Positions 15,726 to 24,080 of a DNA stretch of 64,000 nucleotides are shown here, in pieces. The notes under the pieces are model-generated. The model was not told the origin of the DNA. It ran no database searches and worked only from the letters and a program-made list of their open reading frames with translations. The position numbers and the translations under genes are program-made. How positions within the stretch are numbered: position 1 is the stretch's first letter; every line of letters starts with the position of its first letter. Source of the stretch: Lachnospiraceae bacterium NSJ-143 (GTDB taxonomy: Bacteria; Bacillota; Clostridia; Lachnospirales; Anaerotignaceae); assembly GCA_022867625.1 (NCBI GenBank), contig JALIFM010000004.1, positions 1 to 64,000 of the forward strand, written 5' to 3'.

Positions 15726-16721
15726 ATGAGAAAGGTAAATCTCGCCGTTGTTGGCGCGACAGGTATGGTGGGAAGAACTTTCCTTAAAGTCCTTGAGGAA
15801 AGGAATCTCCCAATAGAAAATTTTTATGTAATGGCCTCCTCCCGTTCAGCTGGAAACAAGCTTACATTTATGGGCAGGGAATATACTGTTGAGGAGCTTA
15901 ATGAGCATTCCTTTGACAAGCCGATTGATATTGCACTTTTTTCGGCCGGCGGAACCACAAGCGCTAAATTTGCACCTGTAGCTGCTGAGCACGGCTGTGT
16001 AGTTGTAGACAACTCCGCTCAATGGCGTCAGGACCCAAAAGTGCCTCTTATTGTGCCAGAAGTTAACCCTGAGGATATCAGCTGGAACAGCGGCATAATA
16101 GCAAACCCTAACTGTTCAACAATTCAGGCTATGGTAGTACTTAAACCGCTTGATGATAAATATAAAATAAAGAGAGTTGTATATTCTACATATCAGGCTG
16201 TTTCCGGAGCAGGTATCGCAGGCTGGAAAGACCTTGAAAACGGCCTTAAGGGCGAGGCTCCTAAAAAATTTCCTCACCCTATAGCCAATAACTGTCTCCC
16301 TCACATAGATGTTTTTCTTGAAAACGATTATACTAAAGAAGAAATGAAAATGATTTGGGAGACAAGAAAAATCCTTCACCACCCTGACATGAGGGTAACG
16401 GCAACAACAGTAAGGGTTCCTGTATTCAGCAGCCACAGTGAATCAATTAATATAGAATTTGAGAATCCATTTGATATCAAAGATGTAAAAGAGCTTCTTG
16501 CCGGAGCTCCTGGTATTGTCCTTCAAGATGACCCTGCACATGATGTATACCCTCTTGCTGTAGACGCGGCAGGCAAAGACGATGTATTTGTCGGAAGGAT
16601 ACGCCGTGATGAAAGTGTTGAAAACGGAATCAACCTCTGGGTTGTTGCCGACAATATCAGAAAGGGCGCTGCAACAAACGCCGTACAGATTGCCGAGCTT
16701 CTTATTAAATCAATGAATTAA
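15726..16721 (+). CDS. asd: Aspartate-semialdehyde dehydrogenase
   Basis: Reduces aspartyl phosphate to aspartate semialdehyde with NADPH, the branch point to lysine, threonine and methionine. 331 residues from an ATG with AGGAGTG upstream. N-terminal Rossmann motif VVGATGMVGRTFL (residues 7-19), catalytic Cys in NPNCSTIQ (about 125-132) and the substrate His/Arg region VRVPVFSSHSESI. First gene after the lysine riboswitch and 33 bases before dapA. Confidence 0.96.
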   Translation: MRKVNLAVVGATGMVGRTFLKVLEERNLPIENFYVMASSRSAGNKLTFMGREYTVEELNEHSFDKPIDIALFSAGGTTSAKFAPVAAEHGCVVVDNSAQWRQDPKVPLIVPEVNPEDISWNSGIIANPNCSTIQAMVVLKPLDDKYKIKRVVYSTYQAVSGAGIAGWKDLENGLKGEAPKKFPHPIANNCLPHIDVFLENDYTKEEMKMIWETRKILHHPDMRVTATTVRVPVFSSHSESINIEFENPFDIKDVKELLAGAPGIVLQDDPAHDVYPLAVDAAGKDDVFVGRIRRDESVENGINLWVVADNIRKGAATNAVQIAELLIKSMN

Positions 16722-16754
16722 ATATTATATATGACTCAAAGAGGAGGAAAAAAT

Positions 16755-17636
16755 ATGTCAATTTTCACAGGTTCAGCAGTAGCTATTATCACTCCGTTTA
16801 ATAACGACGGTTCAGTAAACTATGAAGCTTTCAAAAATATGGTTGAGACACAGATTGCGGCAGGTACAGACGCGATACTTGTTGCCGGAACAACCGGAGA
16901 GGCCTCAACTATTGATGACGCGGAACAGATTAAGCTTATCAAGTACTGTGTTGATGTTGTAAACAAGAGGGTTCCTGTAATAGCAGGTGCCGGCAGCAAC
17001 GACACAGCCCACGCGGTTGAGCTTGCCAAAGAGGCTGAAGCAGCCGGTTCAGACGCGCTCCTTATTGTAACTCCTTATTATAATAAAACAACACAGAAAG
17101 GCCTTGTTAAGCACTACACAACAATAGCCGAAAGCATCAATATCCCAATAATACTTTACAGCGTAGCCGGCAGGACTGGTATGAATATTGCCCCTGCCAC
17201 AGTAAAAGAGCTGTCAAAGGTTAAAAACATTGTAGCTATTAAGGAAGCAAGCGGAGACTTGTCACAGATTGCCAAAATCGCCGAAATGTGCGGAGAAGAC
17301 TTCGATATCTATTCAGGAAACGATGACCAGACACTCCCTATACTTTCACTCGGCGGAAAAGGCGTTATATCAGTTCTTGCCAATGTAATGCCTAAAGAGG
17401 TTCATGATATCTGCGACAAATTCTTTAACGGTGATATCGCAGGTTCAAGAAAGATTTTCCTTGACACTCTCAATCTTGCCAATACACTCTTTATAGAAAC
17501 TAATCCTATTCCTGTTAAGACTGCCGCAAACCTTATGGGAATGAATGCCGGCCCTCTCAAGGCGCCTTTGTATGACATGGAGCCTGCTAACCTTGAAGCC
17601 CTTAAGGCTGAGCTTAAAAAACACAGTCTTATCTGA
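16755..17636 (+). CDS. dapA: 4-hydroxy-tetrahydrodipicolinate synthase
   Basis: Condenses pyruvate with aspartate semialdehyde; first committed step to diaminopimelate, lysine and dipicolinate. 293 residues, normal TIM-barrel length. GTTGEASTI (about 43-51), the catalytic Tyr in TPYYNK (about 132-137) and the Schiff-base Lys in VAIKEASGD (about 160-168) are present. ATG at 16755 chosen for GAGGAGG seven bases before it; an in-frame ATG eight codons upstream has none. Dipicolinate is the spore-core solute, so the operon also serves sporulation. Confidence 0.96.
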   Translation: MSIFTGSAVAIITPFNNDGSVNYEAFKNMVETQIAAGTDAILVAGTTGEASTIDDAEQIKLIKYCVDVVNKRVPVIAGAGSNDTAHAVELAKEAEAAGSDALLIVTPYYNKTTQKGLVKHYTTIAESINIPIILYSVAGRTGMNIAPATVKELSKVKNIVAIKEASGDLSQIAKIAEMCGEDFDIYSGNDDQTLPILSLGGKGVISVLANVMPKEVHDICDKFFNGDIAGSRKIFLDTLNLANTLFIETNPIPVKTAANLMGMNAGPLKAPLYDMEPANLEALKAELKKHSLI

Positions 17637-17644
17637 TTAATATT

Positions 17645-17680
17645 AAAGGCGCGCGGATATATATCCGCCTGCGCCTTTTT
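17645..17680 (+). terminator. Hairpin between dapA and dapB
   Basis: AAAGGCGC and GCGCCTTT outer arms with an inner GCGGATAT/ATATCCGC stem, followed by TTTTT. As it lies inside an apparent operon it may reduce dapB expression or protect the upstream mRNA 3' end. Confidence 0.6.
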
Positions 17681-17710
17681 AAATTCATAAAAAAGAAATG
17701 GGGAATTAAA

Positions 17711-18463
17711 ATGATTGATATAATTATTCATGGCTGCGGCGGCAAAATGGGAAAAGTAGTTGAAAGCCTTGTAAACGGAGATGAGAATCTGCGCGTTGTA
17801 GCCGGCATTGACCCAAGGGAAATAGATGCCCCTTATCCTGTATTCCACAAAATTGACGACTGCGATATTAAAGCCGATGTCATAATAGATTTCTCTACAG
17901 CCTCCGCTGTTCCGGCCCTTCTTGATTACTGCGGCAAAACAAAAATCCCAGCTGTACTCTGCACAACAGGCTTTTCAGATGAGCTCACTGCAAAGGTAAA
18001 GGAAACTTCAAATAGTGTCGCGCTTCTTAAATCGGCCAACATGTCTGTCGGTGTTAACCTTATAATGAATCTTGTCAAAAAAGCGGCTGACGCCCTTTTT
18101 GAATCAGGCTTTGATATTGAAATTCTTGAAAAGCATCATAACCAGAAAATAGACGCGCCAAGCGGAACTGCAATCGCCATAGCCGATTCAATAAATGAGG
18201 CTCTTGGCGGAAAGCTTAACTATATATATGACCGCTCACAGGTTCGTGAAAAACGCACCCATGACCAGCTTGGTATAAGCGCTGTCAGGGGTGGTACAAT
18301 AGTTGGTGAGCACGATGTTATATTTGCTGGACAGGACGAGATAATAACTTTAAGCCATACTGCCATGAGCAAAGAAATATTTGCTGTGGGCGCTGTTAAA
18401 GCCGCCAAATTCCTTGCAGGTAAGCCTGCCGGCTTATACACAATGAAAGAAGTACTTGAGTAA
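17711..18463 (+). CDS. dapB: 4-hydroxy-tetrahydrodipicolinate reductase
   Basis: Reduces the DapA product with NAD(P)H to tetrahydrodipicolinate. 250 residues. Nucleotide-binding GCGGKMGKVV (8-17), catalytic region LEKHHNQKIDAPSGTA (about 138-153) with the conserved His pair and Lys, and substrate GTIVGEHDVIF later. Start ATG with GGGG nine bases upstream. Transcribed from the lysine-riboswitch promoter through the hairpin after dapA; I see no strong promoter of its own. Confidence 0.96.
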   Translation: MIDIIIHGCGGKMGKVVESLVNGDENLRVVAGIDPREIDAPYPVFHKIDDCDIKADVIIDFSTASAVPALLDYCGKTKIPAVLCTTGFSDELTAKVKETSNSVALLKSANMSVGVNLIMNLVKKAADALFESGFDIEILEKHHNQKIDAPSGTAIAIADSINEALGGKLNYIYDRSQVREKRTHDQLGISAVRGGTIVGEHDVIFAGQDEIITLSHTAMSKEIFAVGAVKAAKFLAGKPAGLYTMKEVLE

Positions 18464-18487
18464 TAAAAAACCTCGATAATTTGAAAT

Positions 18488-18530
18488 AAAACCGCCTGCT
18501 AACCAATTATCAGATACCCGGCGGTTTTTA
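18488..18530 (+). terminator. dap operon terminator
   Basis: AAAACCGCC and GGCGGTTTTT arms around a 22-base loop, T-rich after. Confidence 0.75.
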
Positions 18531-18549
18531 TTATGCAAAAAATTAATGA

Positions 18550-18580
18550 TTGACTTGGAGTCCACTCCATATGTTAACAT
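18550..18580 (+). promoter_or_regulatory. MerR-family type promoter with 19-base spacer and dyad
   Basis: TTGACT (18550-18555) and TAACAT (18575-18580) are 19 bases apart, the overlong spacer that MerR-family activators correct. In the spacer, CTTGGAGT-CC-ACTCCA is a near-perfect dyad (18554-18569) like the operators of the AdhR/NmlR/SoxR side of the family. No merR-type gene is in this window. Confidence 0.65.
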
Positions 18581-18619
18581 ATCTGCATAAACAAAAATAT
18601 ACAAATGGAGTGATTTGAA

Positions 18620-19159
18620 ATGAGCAAAAAAGTACTTGTAATATCGTCAAGCCCTCGAAAAGGCGGAAACTCAGATATATTATGCGATGAGTTTATAAAA
18701 GGCGCCAAGGAAAGCGGAAACACCGTTGAGAAGCTGTTTATCGGCGATATGAAAATCAATTACTGTACTGGCTGCGGTGCCTGCTTTAATGAAGGCAAAG
18801 CATGTCCGCAAAGAGATGACATGCCTGATATACTCAACAAAATGATTGATTCAGACGTGATTGTAATGGCGTCGCCTGTATACTTTTACACCATAAGCGC
18901 CCAAATGAAAACCCTTATCGACCGTACATGTTCACGATATACAGAAATAAACGGCAAAGACTTTTACTTTATTGTTACCGCCGCAGACAGCAGCGCAGAA
19001 AACCTTGAGCGCTCAGTTGAATGTTTCAGGGGCTTTACCGACTGCCTTGTCGATGCAACAGAAAAAGGCGTGGTATACGGCGCCGGTGCATGGCAGTCAG
19101 GAGAAATAGTCGGCACACCTGCTATGAAAGAAGCTTATGCCTTTGGCAAATCAGTTTAA
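18620..19159 (+). CDS. NADPH-dependent FMN reductase family flavoprotein
   Basis: 179 residues, flavodoxin-like fold. SSSPRKGGNSD (residues 9-19) is the FMN phosphate loop, and ASPVYFYTISAQMKTLIDR (about 83-101) the second flavin loop. A Cys-rich insert CTGCGACFNEGKAC (about 48-61) is typical of the iron-sulfur flavoprotein-like group in anaerobes, although whether a cluster binds is not shown. Likely reduces quinones, nitro compounds or metals with NAD(P)H. The MerR-type promoter suggests induction by a thiol-reactive or electrophilic stress. Ribosome site GGAG nine bases before ATG. Monocistronic. Confidence 0.85.
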   Translation: MSKKVLVISSSPRKGGNSDILCDEFIKGAKESGNTVEKLFIGDMKINYCTGCGACFNEGKACPQRDDMPDILNKMIDSDVIVMASPVYFYTISAQMKTLIDRTCSRYTEINGKDFYFIVTAADSSAENLERSVECFRGFTDCLVDATEKGVVYGAGAWQSGEIVGTPAMKEAYAFGKSV

Positions 19160-19184
19160 CAATACATTCATTTACCGTTAATAT

Positions 19185-19229
19185 AAATCAGCCAGCCAGT
19201 AATTTATTTTATAATCGGCTGGCTGATTT
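19185..19229. terminator. Convergent terminator between the flavoprotein and ABC-F genes
   Basis: AAATCAGCCAGCC pairs perfectly with GGCTGGCTGATTT around a 19-base AT loop, usable from both strands. Confidence 0.85.
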
Positions 19230-19239
19230 GCTGTTCAGG

Positions 19240-20766
19240 TCAATTATATTTTTCCGTCAGTCCATTTTGGTCCAACACATATACTTTGTCGCATACCTCA
19301 TCTATAAACTTTCTGTCATGAGACACACAAATAAGAGTGCCTTTAAATTCTTTTAAAACTCGTCTGATTTCAATATTTGACATAGCAGAGAAATTTCTTG
19401 TTGGTTCGTCAAGTATAAGCACATCATAGCTGTTCAGTGCAATTTTTATAAAAAACAGCTTAGCTTTCTGACCTCCTGAAAGCGAGTCAATACTTCTTCT
19501 CATTTCATCAGCTGTAAAATTCATGCTGCCGAGGAATGACATTATCCGTCCTCTGTCGCTGTCGTTTTCACTTAAATATTCAACAGCAGAAGCTTTGTTT
19601 TCAAGCCCTTCCATATAATCCTGAGGCATGTAAAATGTATTGATTCCTCTTATCCTTTTAATCTCAGCAGCTACAGCCTTTAGCAGAGTAGTCTTTCCTG
19701 AGCCGTTTCTGCCTGTTATGCATACCTTTTGGGAACCCGTAATCAGAAGCCTTATGTCCTTTGAGAGTACCTTTTCTCCAACAGAAAGGCTGTCCAGATA
19801 CATATCAACTATTTTTTTGCCTGCTGGAACCCGGTTTCCGGTAAATTTAATATTTACCGCTTCCTCATAATCAGGCCTTTCCAGCAGTCCTGACTTTTCT
19901 TTTTCAAGCCGTTTTTCCATTGATTTAACGGTATGCATTTTTTTCTTCAGCAAGGCCGCTGTAAACGGGTCCTGTCTTGATACCCTGTTTTGGCTGCTCT
20001 CAACCTTCTGCTGTATTTTAAGAAATTTCTCCTCCTTCTTTTTAAACTCGCTATACTCTTTTTTAGCGTTGCTTTCCTGTCGCTTAATACCGTATAGTCG
20101 CCTTTCAATATATTCGCTGTAGCCAATACCGCTGAATGTGGCACGTGGAATAGTTTTTCTCCTGAGCCTTTCCATATGCAGTATACAGTTAGCTGTGTTT
20201 TCCACCAGCCTTTCATCATGCGAAATATATATTACCGGTTTACCGCAGTTTTTTATAAATCGCTCAACATAAATCATAGTATCCATATCAATGTCATTAG
20301 ACGGCTCGTCCAAAAGCAGAATATCCGGATTTTCAATTATAAGCTTTAAAATCTTAAGTTTTACCTTCTCTCCGCCCGATAAAGAACCGACCTTTTCTTC
20401 AGAATAAAAGAAACCAGTGTCGAGCCCAAGACCATACGCAGCATTTGAAAGCTCCTTTGGTGTAAAGTCAAAAAATCCGTCACAGCCGCAAAAATATTCG
20501 GCTATACTTTTAATATGTTCTTCATAATCCAGCTCCTGCGGCAAAAGCCCTGTTTTAAGTCCATTTTTAATTATCTCGCCGGAATATGAGGCATATCCCT
20601 TAATTAAATCAATATCATGTATCGCCTTAAGCAAAGTACTCTTGCCGTTTCCCTCCTCGCCTATAACGGCAAGCCTCTGACCATTTACAACAGAAAATGA
20701 TATATCGTCACAAATTAAAGACATGTCTTTAATATTTGTAATGGTTAAATTTTTTACCTGCATCAT
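19240..20766 (-). CDS. ABC-F family ATPase (ribosome protection type)
   Basis: 508 residues, two ABC domains in one chain, no membrane segments. Domain 1: Walker A GEEGNGKST (~35-43), signature LSGGEKVK, Walker B ILLLDEPSND. A 90-residue charged interdomain linker (~220-310). Domain 2: Walker A GRNGSGKTT, signature LSGGQKAK, Walker B VLILDEPTRNF. ABC-F proteins bind the ribosomal E site; some displace antibiotics, others aid translation. The subgroup cannot be fixed, but the leader terminator is typical of antibiotic-inducible members. Start ATG chosen for GGAGG eight bases upstream; an earlier in-frame ATG lies upstream of the leader hairpin. Confidence 0.88.
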   Translation of the reverse strand: MMQVKNLTITNIKDMSLICDDISFSVVNGQRLAVIGEEGNGKSTLLKAIHDIDLIKGYASYSGEIIKNGLKTGLLPQELDYEEHIKSIAEYFCGCDGFFDFTPKELSNAAYGLGLDTGFFYSEEKVGSLSGGEKVKLKILKLIIENPDILLLDEPSNDIDMDTMIYVERFIKNCGKPVIYISHDERLVENTANCILHMERLRRKTIPRATFSGIGYSEYIERRLYGIKRQESNAKKEYSEFKKKEEKFLKIQQKVESSQNRVSRQDPFTAALLKKKMHTVKSMEKRLEKEKSGLLERPDYEEAVNIKFTGNRVPAGKKIVDMYLDSLSVGEKVLSKDIRLLITGSQKVCITGRNGSGKTTLLKAVAAEIKRIRGINTFYMPQDYMEGLENKASAVEYLSENDSDRGRIMSFLGSMNFTADEMRRSIDSLSGGQKAKLFFIKIALNSYDVLILDEPTRNFSAMSNIEIRRVLKEFKGTLICVSHDRKFIDEVCDKVYVLDQNGLTEKYN

Positions 20767-20783
20767 AAAAAACACCTCCAAAC

Positions 20784-20821
20784 AAAAAAACTGCTTTCGG
20801 GCGCACCTCCACCGAAAACAG
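20784..20821 (-). promoter_or_regulatory. Leader terminator (attenuator) before the ABC-F gene
   Basis: On the minus strand CTGTTTTCGG pairs with CCGAAAGCAG (one G-U) around an 11-base loop that contains GGAGGTG, followed by seven U, all within 55 bases before the ATG. The loop ribosome site hints that a ribosome on the leader could disrupt the hairpin. A TTGACA at 20841-20846 with TATATT at 20822-20827 is too close (13 bases) for a normal promoter. Confidence 0.65.
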
Positions 20822-21002
20822 AATATACCAAAAAAAGACATGTCAAAAACATATATAAAATTAAGTAAATAACCTATATTCGATAAAGCGGCCCTAAAAG
20901 CCCTTATATTTAATTCTGAATATAGATTATCTTAACATTCTTCCACCCCGCCAATCGTTATTATATGTGCATAATACCACAAAACATTAATCCTGTCTAC
21001 AT

Positions 21003-21036
21003 AAAAATCCTGCCTATAAACAGGCAGGATTTTTAA
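21003..21036 (-). terminator. Terminator of the corrinoid adenosyltransferase gene
   Basis: AAAAATCCTGCC and GGCAGGATTTTT arms with a short loop, directly at the stop codon. Confidence 0.85.
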
Positions 21037-21037
21037 A

Positions 21038-21520
21038 TCACTGTTTTTTCTCTATATTTATGCTGTAAATATAATCAGCACAGTCAGCTATCATATCGTA
21101 TTTTCTGCACCCTGTCACGATTATATCCATACCCTCATTTCGTTTTTTTAATAGCTCAGCAACATCGCTGTCACTGATAAATCCCTCCTCAACGGCGTCT
21201 GTAATGCCATCAAGAATCAGCATATCACTTTCTCCCGTTTCTATAATTTTCTTGCTGAAATTATAAGCAAGCCTTATCTCGTTTGTAACCTCAGTCCTGT
21301 CAGACTCCTTGTAGCATTCCCTTTGCTTTTCAAATCTGAAAGCCCTGAACTCAGGTTCAAGCCTTTTTAAAGGAATATACTCCTTATTATGGTTGTAATC
21401 CAAAAACTGCACCATAACAACACTGAGCTCCTCGCCTAAAGCTCTCATCCCCTGGCCTATAGCAAGAGTTGTTTTTCCCCTTCCCTCGCCATAATATAAA
21501 TAAATATTTCCCTTTCTCAT
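21038..21520 (-). CDS. cobO: Cob(I)yrinic acid a,c-diamide adenosyltransferase (BtuR/CobO type)
   Basis: Transfers the adenosyl group of ATP to cobalt of corrinoids to give coenzyme B12 forms. 160 residues, slightly shorter than the usual 170-200. P-loop GEGRGKTT (residues 10-17) close to the N-terminus, VVMVQFLDYN, and LILDGITDAVEEGFI where the family normally has LDE-(I/L)-N; the Glu is replaced by Gly here, which is worth noting. C-terminal VTGCRKYDMIADCADYI matches the VTGR-x(3)-A-DL-(V)-(T/S) pattern with changes. The ATG has GGAGG seven bases upstream. Single gene; no other cobalamin gene nearby. Confidence 0.75.
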   Translation of the reverse strand: MRKGNIYLYYGEGRGKTTLAIGQGMRALGEELSVVMVQFLDYNHNKEYIPLKRLEPEFRAFRFEKQRECYKESDRTEVTNEIRLAYNFSKKIIETGESDMLILDGITDAVEEGFISDSDVAELLKKRNEGMDIIVTGCRKYDMIADCADYIYSINIEKKQ

Positions 21521-21653
21521 ATTAATACCTCCAAGACCCATAATGCGGCCTAAGAAATAATATATCATAAACGGGCGCTTGTCAATCAAATAAATTTATA
21601 TATTATACAAAAATACATTTTTCAGCAGAACATTCTGCTTTCATATTACTGCT

Positions 21654-22280
21654 TCAGTCGATTTCTTCAGTTTGATGAGAAATTCTTTCAATTTTAGACA
21701 CCGAAATTTCATATGCTGTTCTTTCTTCGGTACCCGTTTCAGTTTTCTTCTGGTATTTCCTGCTCTGTATTCTTCCTGATATACGGATATTATCACCAAC
21801 CTCAAGCTTTCCGGCATATCTGGCGTTTCTGCCCCAAACAATACATGGTATGTAATCAGATTTATTGTATGCCCTGTTAACAGCTATCAGTATATCAGCT
21901 ATCTCCCTGCCCATTGGCGTTGTCCTGTATACAGGCTTGCGGCATATAAATCCGTTAAGCTCAATTAAGTTTTCATTTTCGCCTGACTCATAGAATATTT
22001 CCCTTGCAAATACAGATATAACAAGCCTGCTCCTTGTGCCCTGGCTGCTGTTATAGCTCCTTACCTGTCCGTCAATTTTCACATTCCGCCCAATAACTAT
22101 ATCGTTGCTGTCAAACAGCCTTTCAGAAACTGTAATAGGAATTATATCCTCACTGCCACTGAGCCTTTTAACGGCTAAATCAAAGTTATAAAACCCCTCG
22201 CCGTATATTTTATGGCTGAAGGCACATTCTGATACAATGTGCCCGGCAATCTCTATTTTGTTATTCTCGTTGTTTTCCAT
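21654..22280 (-). CDS. SSB-like protein with two OB-fold regions
   Basis: 208 residues. The second half (about 100-200: NLIELNGFICRKPVYRTTPMGREIADILIAVNR, then IPCIVWGRNARYAGKLEVGDNIRISGRIQSR) is a clear single-stranded DNA-binding OB fold. The first half has a similar layout (IEIAGHIV, FYNFDLAVKRLSGSEDIIPITV, GRNVKIDGQVRS), suggesting a tandem duplication. There is no acidic DDDIPF tail, so it is not the replication SSB; tandem-OB SSB-like proteins of this kind are common in clostridia and their role is not settled. Own promoter at 22446-22474. Confidence 0.75.
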   Translation of the reverse strand: MENNENNKIEIAGHIVSECAFSHKIYGEGFYNFDLAVKRLSGSEDIIPITVSERLFDSNDIVIGRNVKIDGQVRSYNSSQGTRSRLVISVFAREIFYESGENENLIELNGFICRKPVYRTTPMGREIADILIAVNRAYNKSDYIPCIVWGRNARYAGKLEVGDNIRISGRIQSRKYQKKTETGTEERTAYEISVSKIERISHQTEEID

Positions 22281-22445
22281 AAGTTTTTCTCCCCTTTAAG
22301 CACAGCAGTATAATTTATAAACTATAAATATTCGGCACAACTGCTTAATATGCTTAAGCTTATGTAAAATTAAATTTATTAAGGAGAGTAAGCATATAAT
22401 TTACATATTATATTGCAATCCTTAAAAATTCAGTATAATATTAAA

Positions 22446-22474
22446 ATTATATCAGTTAATTAAAAAAAGTACAA
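22446..22474 (-). promoter_or_regulatory. Promoter of the SSB-like gene
   Basis: Minus strand TTGTAC (22469-22474) and TATAAT (22446-22451), 17-base spacer, about 160 bases before the start. The 300-base gap 22281-22580 holds only this and the gltD terminator. Confidence 0.55.
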
Positions 22475-22542
22475 CTTTGGAAATGAAATAATTACAAAAG
22501 AATTCCTGAAATTTCGTATAATATATTTTAAAAGGCAAAAAA

Positions 22543-22572
22543 TAGCCGGCCCTCTTTACATAAGGCCGGCTT
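22543..22572 (-). terminator. gltBD terminator
   Basis: AGCCGGCC and GGCCGGCT arms; on the minus strand followed by A/T-rich sequence, eight bases after the gltD stop. Confidence 0.7.
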
Positions 22573-22580
22573 TCATAATT

Positions 22581-24065
22581 CTAATCAAGATTTGTGTACC
22601 CCATAAGAAATTTATCAACCTCTCTGGCCGCTTTGCGGCCTTCCTTTATTGCCCAAACCACAAGCGACTGCCCCCTGTGCATATCGCCTGCCGTAAACAC
22701 TCTGCTTATATTTGTCGCATGGCTTTCCGGCAAAGTCTTAACATTGCCTCTTTCATTCAGCTCCACTTTAAATGCCTTTGACAAGTATCTCTCGGTGCCC
22801 AAGAAACCGGCAGCTATCAAAACTAAATCTGCATCAATAATTTTCTCACTTCCCTCAACCGGAACCAGCGTCATGCCGCCTCTTTTGTCAGCTTGCCTTT
22901 CAAGCTTTACAATCTTTGCCTGTCTGACAGACTTATTCTCATCAAGTACAAATTCTGTCACGGTTGTCTCATAAACCCTCGGGTCCTCACCAAACTTATA
23001 TATGGCCTCGCTCTGGCCGTAGTCAGTCTTTAATATCTTGGGCCATTCCGGCCATGAATTATCCTCAGCTCTTGAAACAGGAGGCTTCGGCATCATTTCA
23101 AGCTGTACAACCGATTTAGCGCCCAGACGTATAGTTGTCGCCACACAGTCGTTTCCTGTATCGCCTCCGCCTATTACAAGCACATGTCTGCCTTTTGCCG
23201 GTATAAATTTTTCATCTCTCAAGTCAGAATCAAGCAGGCTTTTTGTAACGGCCTTAAGATAGTCAACAGCAAAATATATGCCCTTTCCTTCCCTGCCCTT
23301 AACTGCAATATCCCTTGGATTAGACGCGCCACAGGCAAGCACTGCCGCATCATACCGTTTCAGTATATCATCAGGTTTTATATCCTTTCCCACATCAGTG
23401 TTAACAACAAACTTAACGCCTTCCTGCTTCATTATATCAATTCGCCTTTGTACAACCGCCTTGTCAAGCTTCATATTTGGTATTCCATACATTAAAAGCC
23501 CGCCTGGCCTGTCGCTCCTCTCATATACTGTTACATCATGGCCCCTTCTGTTAAGCTTTTCAGCCGCCGCAAGGCCCGACGGCCCTGAACCTATTACAGC
23601 CACCTTTTTTCCTGTACGCACTCTAGGCGGCTCAGCCTTAATCAGGCCGTTTTCAAAAGCATACTCAATAATTCCGTACTCATTTTCCTTAATAGTCACA
23701 GGCTCATCATTAAGCCCGCATGTACACGCCGCTTCACACGGAGCCGGACATACCCGGGATGTAAATTCCGGAAAGCTATTTGTTTTCAAGAGCCTCTCAA
23801 GCGCCTTATCCATTTTTCCACGGTATATCATGTCATTCCACTCCGGTATAAGGTTATTAAGCGGACAGCCCGAAGCCATGCCATTAATTATAAGTCCTGA
23901 CTGACAGAATGGTACACCGCAGTTCATACACCGCGCCCCCTGTTGCCTCATTTCATCATCTGTAATATGAGTATGAAAATCTTTAAAGTTTCTTATTCTC
24001 TCATCAGGGCCTGATTCGCCGCCTGCTTTCCTTTTATATTCCAAAAATCCTGTTGGCTTTCCCAT
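22581..24065 (-). CDS. gltD: Glutamate synthase small (beta) subunit
   Basis: Takes electrons from NADPH to FAD and passes them through iron-sulfur clusters to the large subunit. 494 residues. N-terminal Cys-rich cluster domain: CMNCGVPFC (about 45-53), ASGCPLNN and CPAPCEAACTCG (about 106-117). FAD motif VAVIGSGPSGLAAA (about 150-163) and NADPH motif VLVIGGGDTGND (about 290-301), then GDMHRGQSLVVWAI near the C-terminus. 15 bases downstream of gltB, GGAGG before ATG. Confidence 0.95.
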   Translation of the reverse strand: MGKPTGFLEYKRKAGGESGPDERIRNFKDFHTHITDDEMRQQGARCMNCGVPFCQSGLIINGMASGCPLNNLIPEWNDMIYRGKMDKALERLLKTNSFPEFTSRVCPAPCEAACTCGLNDEPVTIKENEYGIIEYAFENGLIKAEPPRVRTGKKVAVIGSGPSGLAAAEKLNRRGHDVTVYERSDRPGGLLMYGIPNMKLDKAVVQRRIDIMKQEGVKFVVNTDVGKDIKPDDILKRYDAAVLACGASNPRDIAVKGREGKGIYFAVDYLKAVTKSLLDSDLRDEKFIPAKGRHVLVIGGGDTGNDCVATTIRLGAKSVVQLEMMPKPPVSRAEDNSWPEWPKILKTDYGQSEAIYKFGEDPRVYETTVTEFVLDENKSVRQAKIVKLERQADKRGGMTLVPVEGSEKIIDADLVLIAAGFLGTERYLSKAFKVELNERGNVKTLPESHATNISRVFTAGDMHRGQSLVVWAIKEGRKAAREVDKFLMGYTNLD

Positions 24066-24080
24066 ATTATCAACCTCCTG

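Noticed and set aside
18476-18540. A riboswitch before the flavoprotein
   Set aside because: The sequence is the dap terminator followed by a MerR-type promoter; there is no room for an aptamer.
20841-20846. TTGACA as -35 of the ABC-F promoter
   Set aside because: The only -10-like TATATT is 13 bases away, too short for sigma-A; the true promoter stays unplaced.
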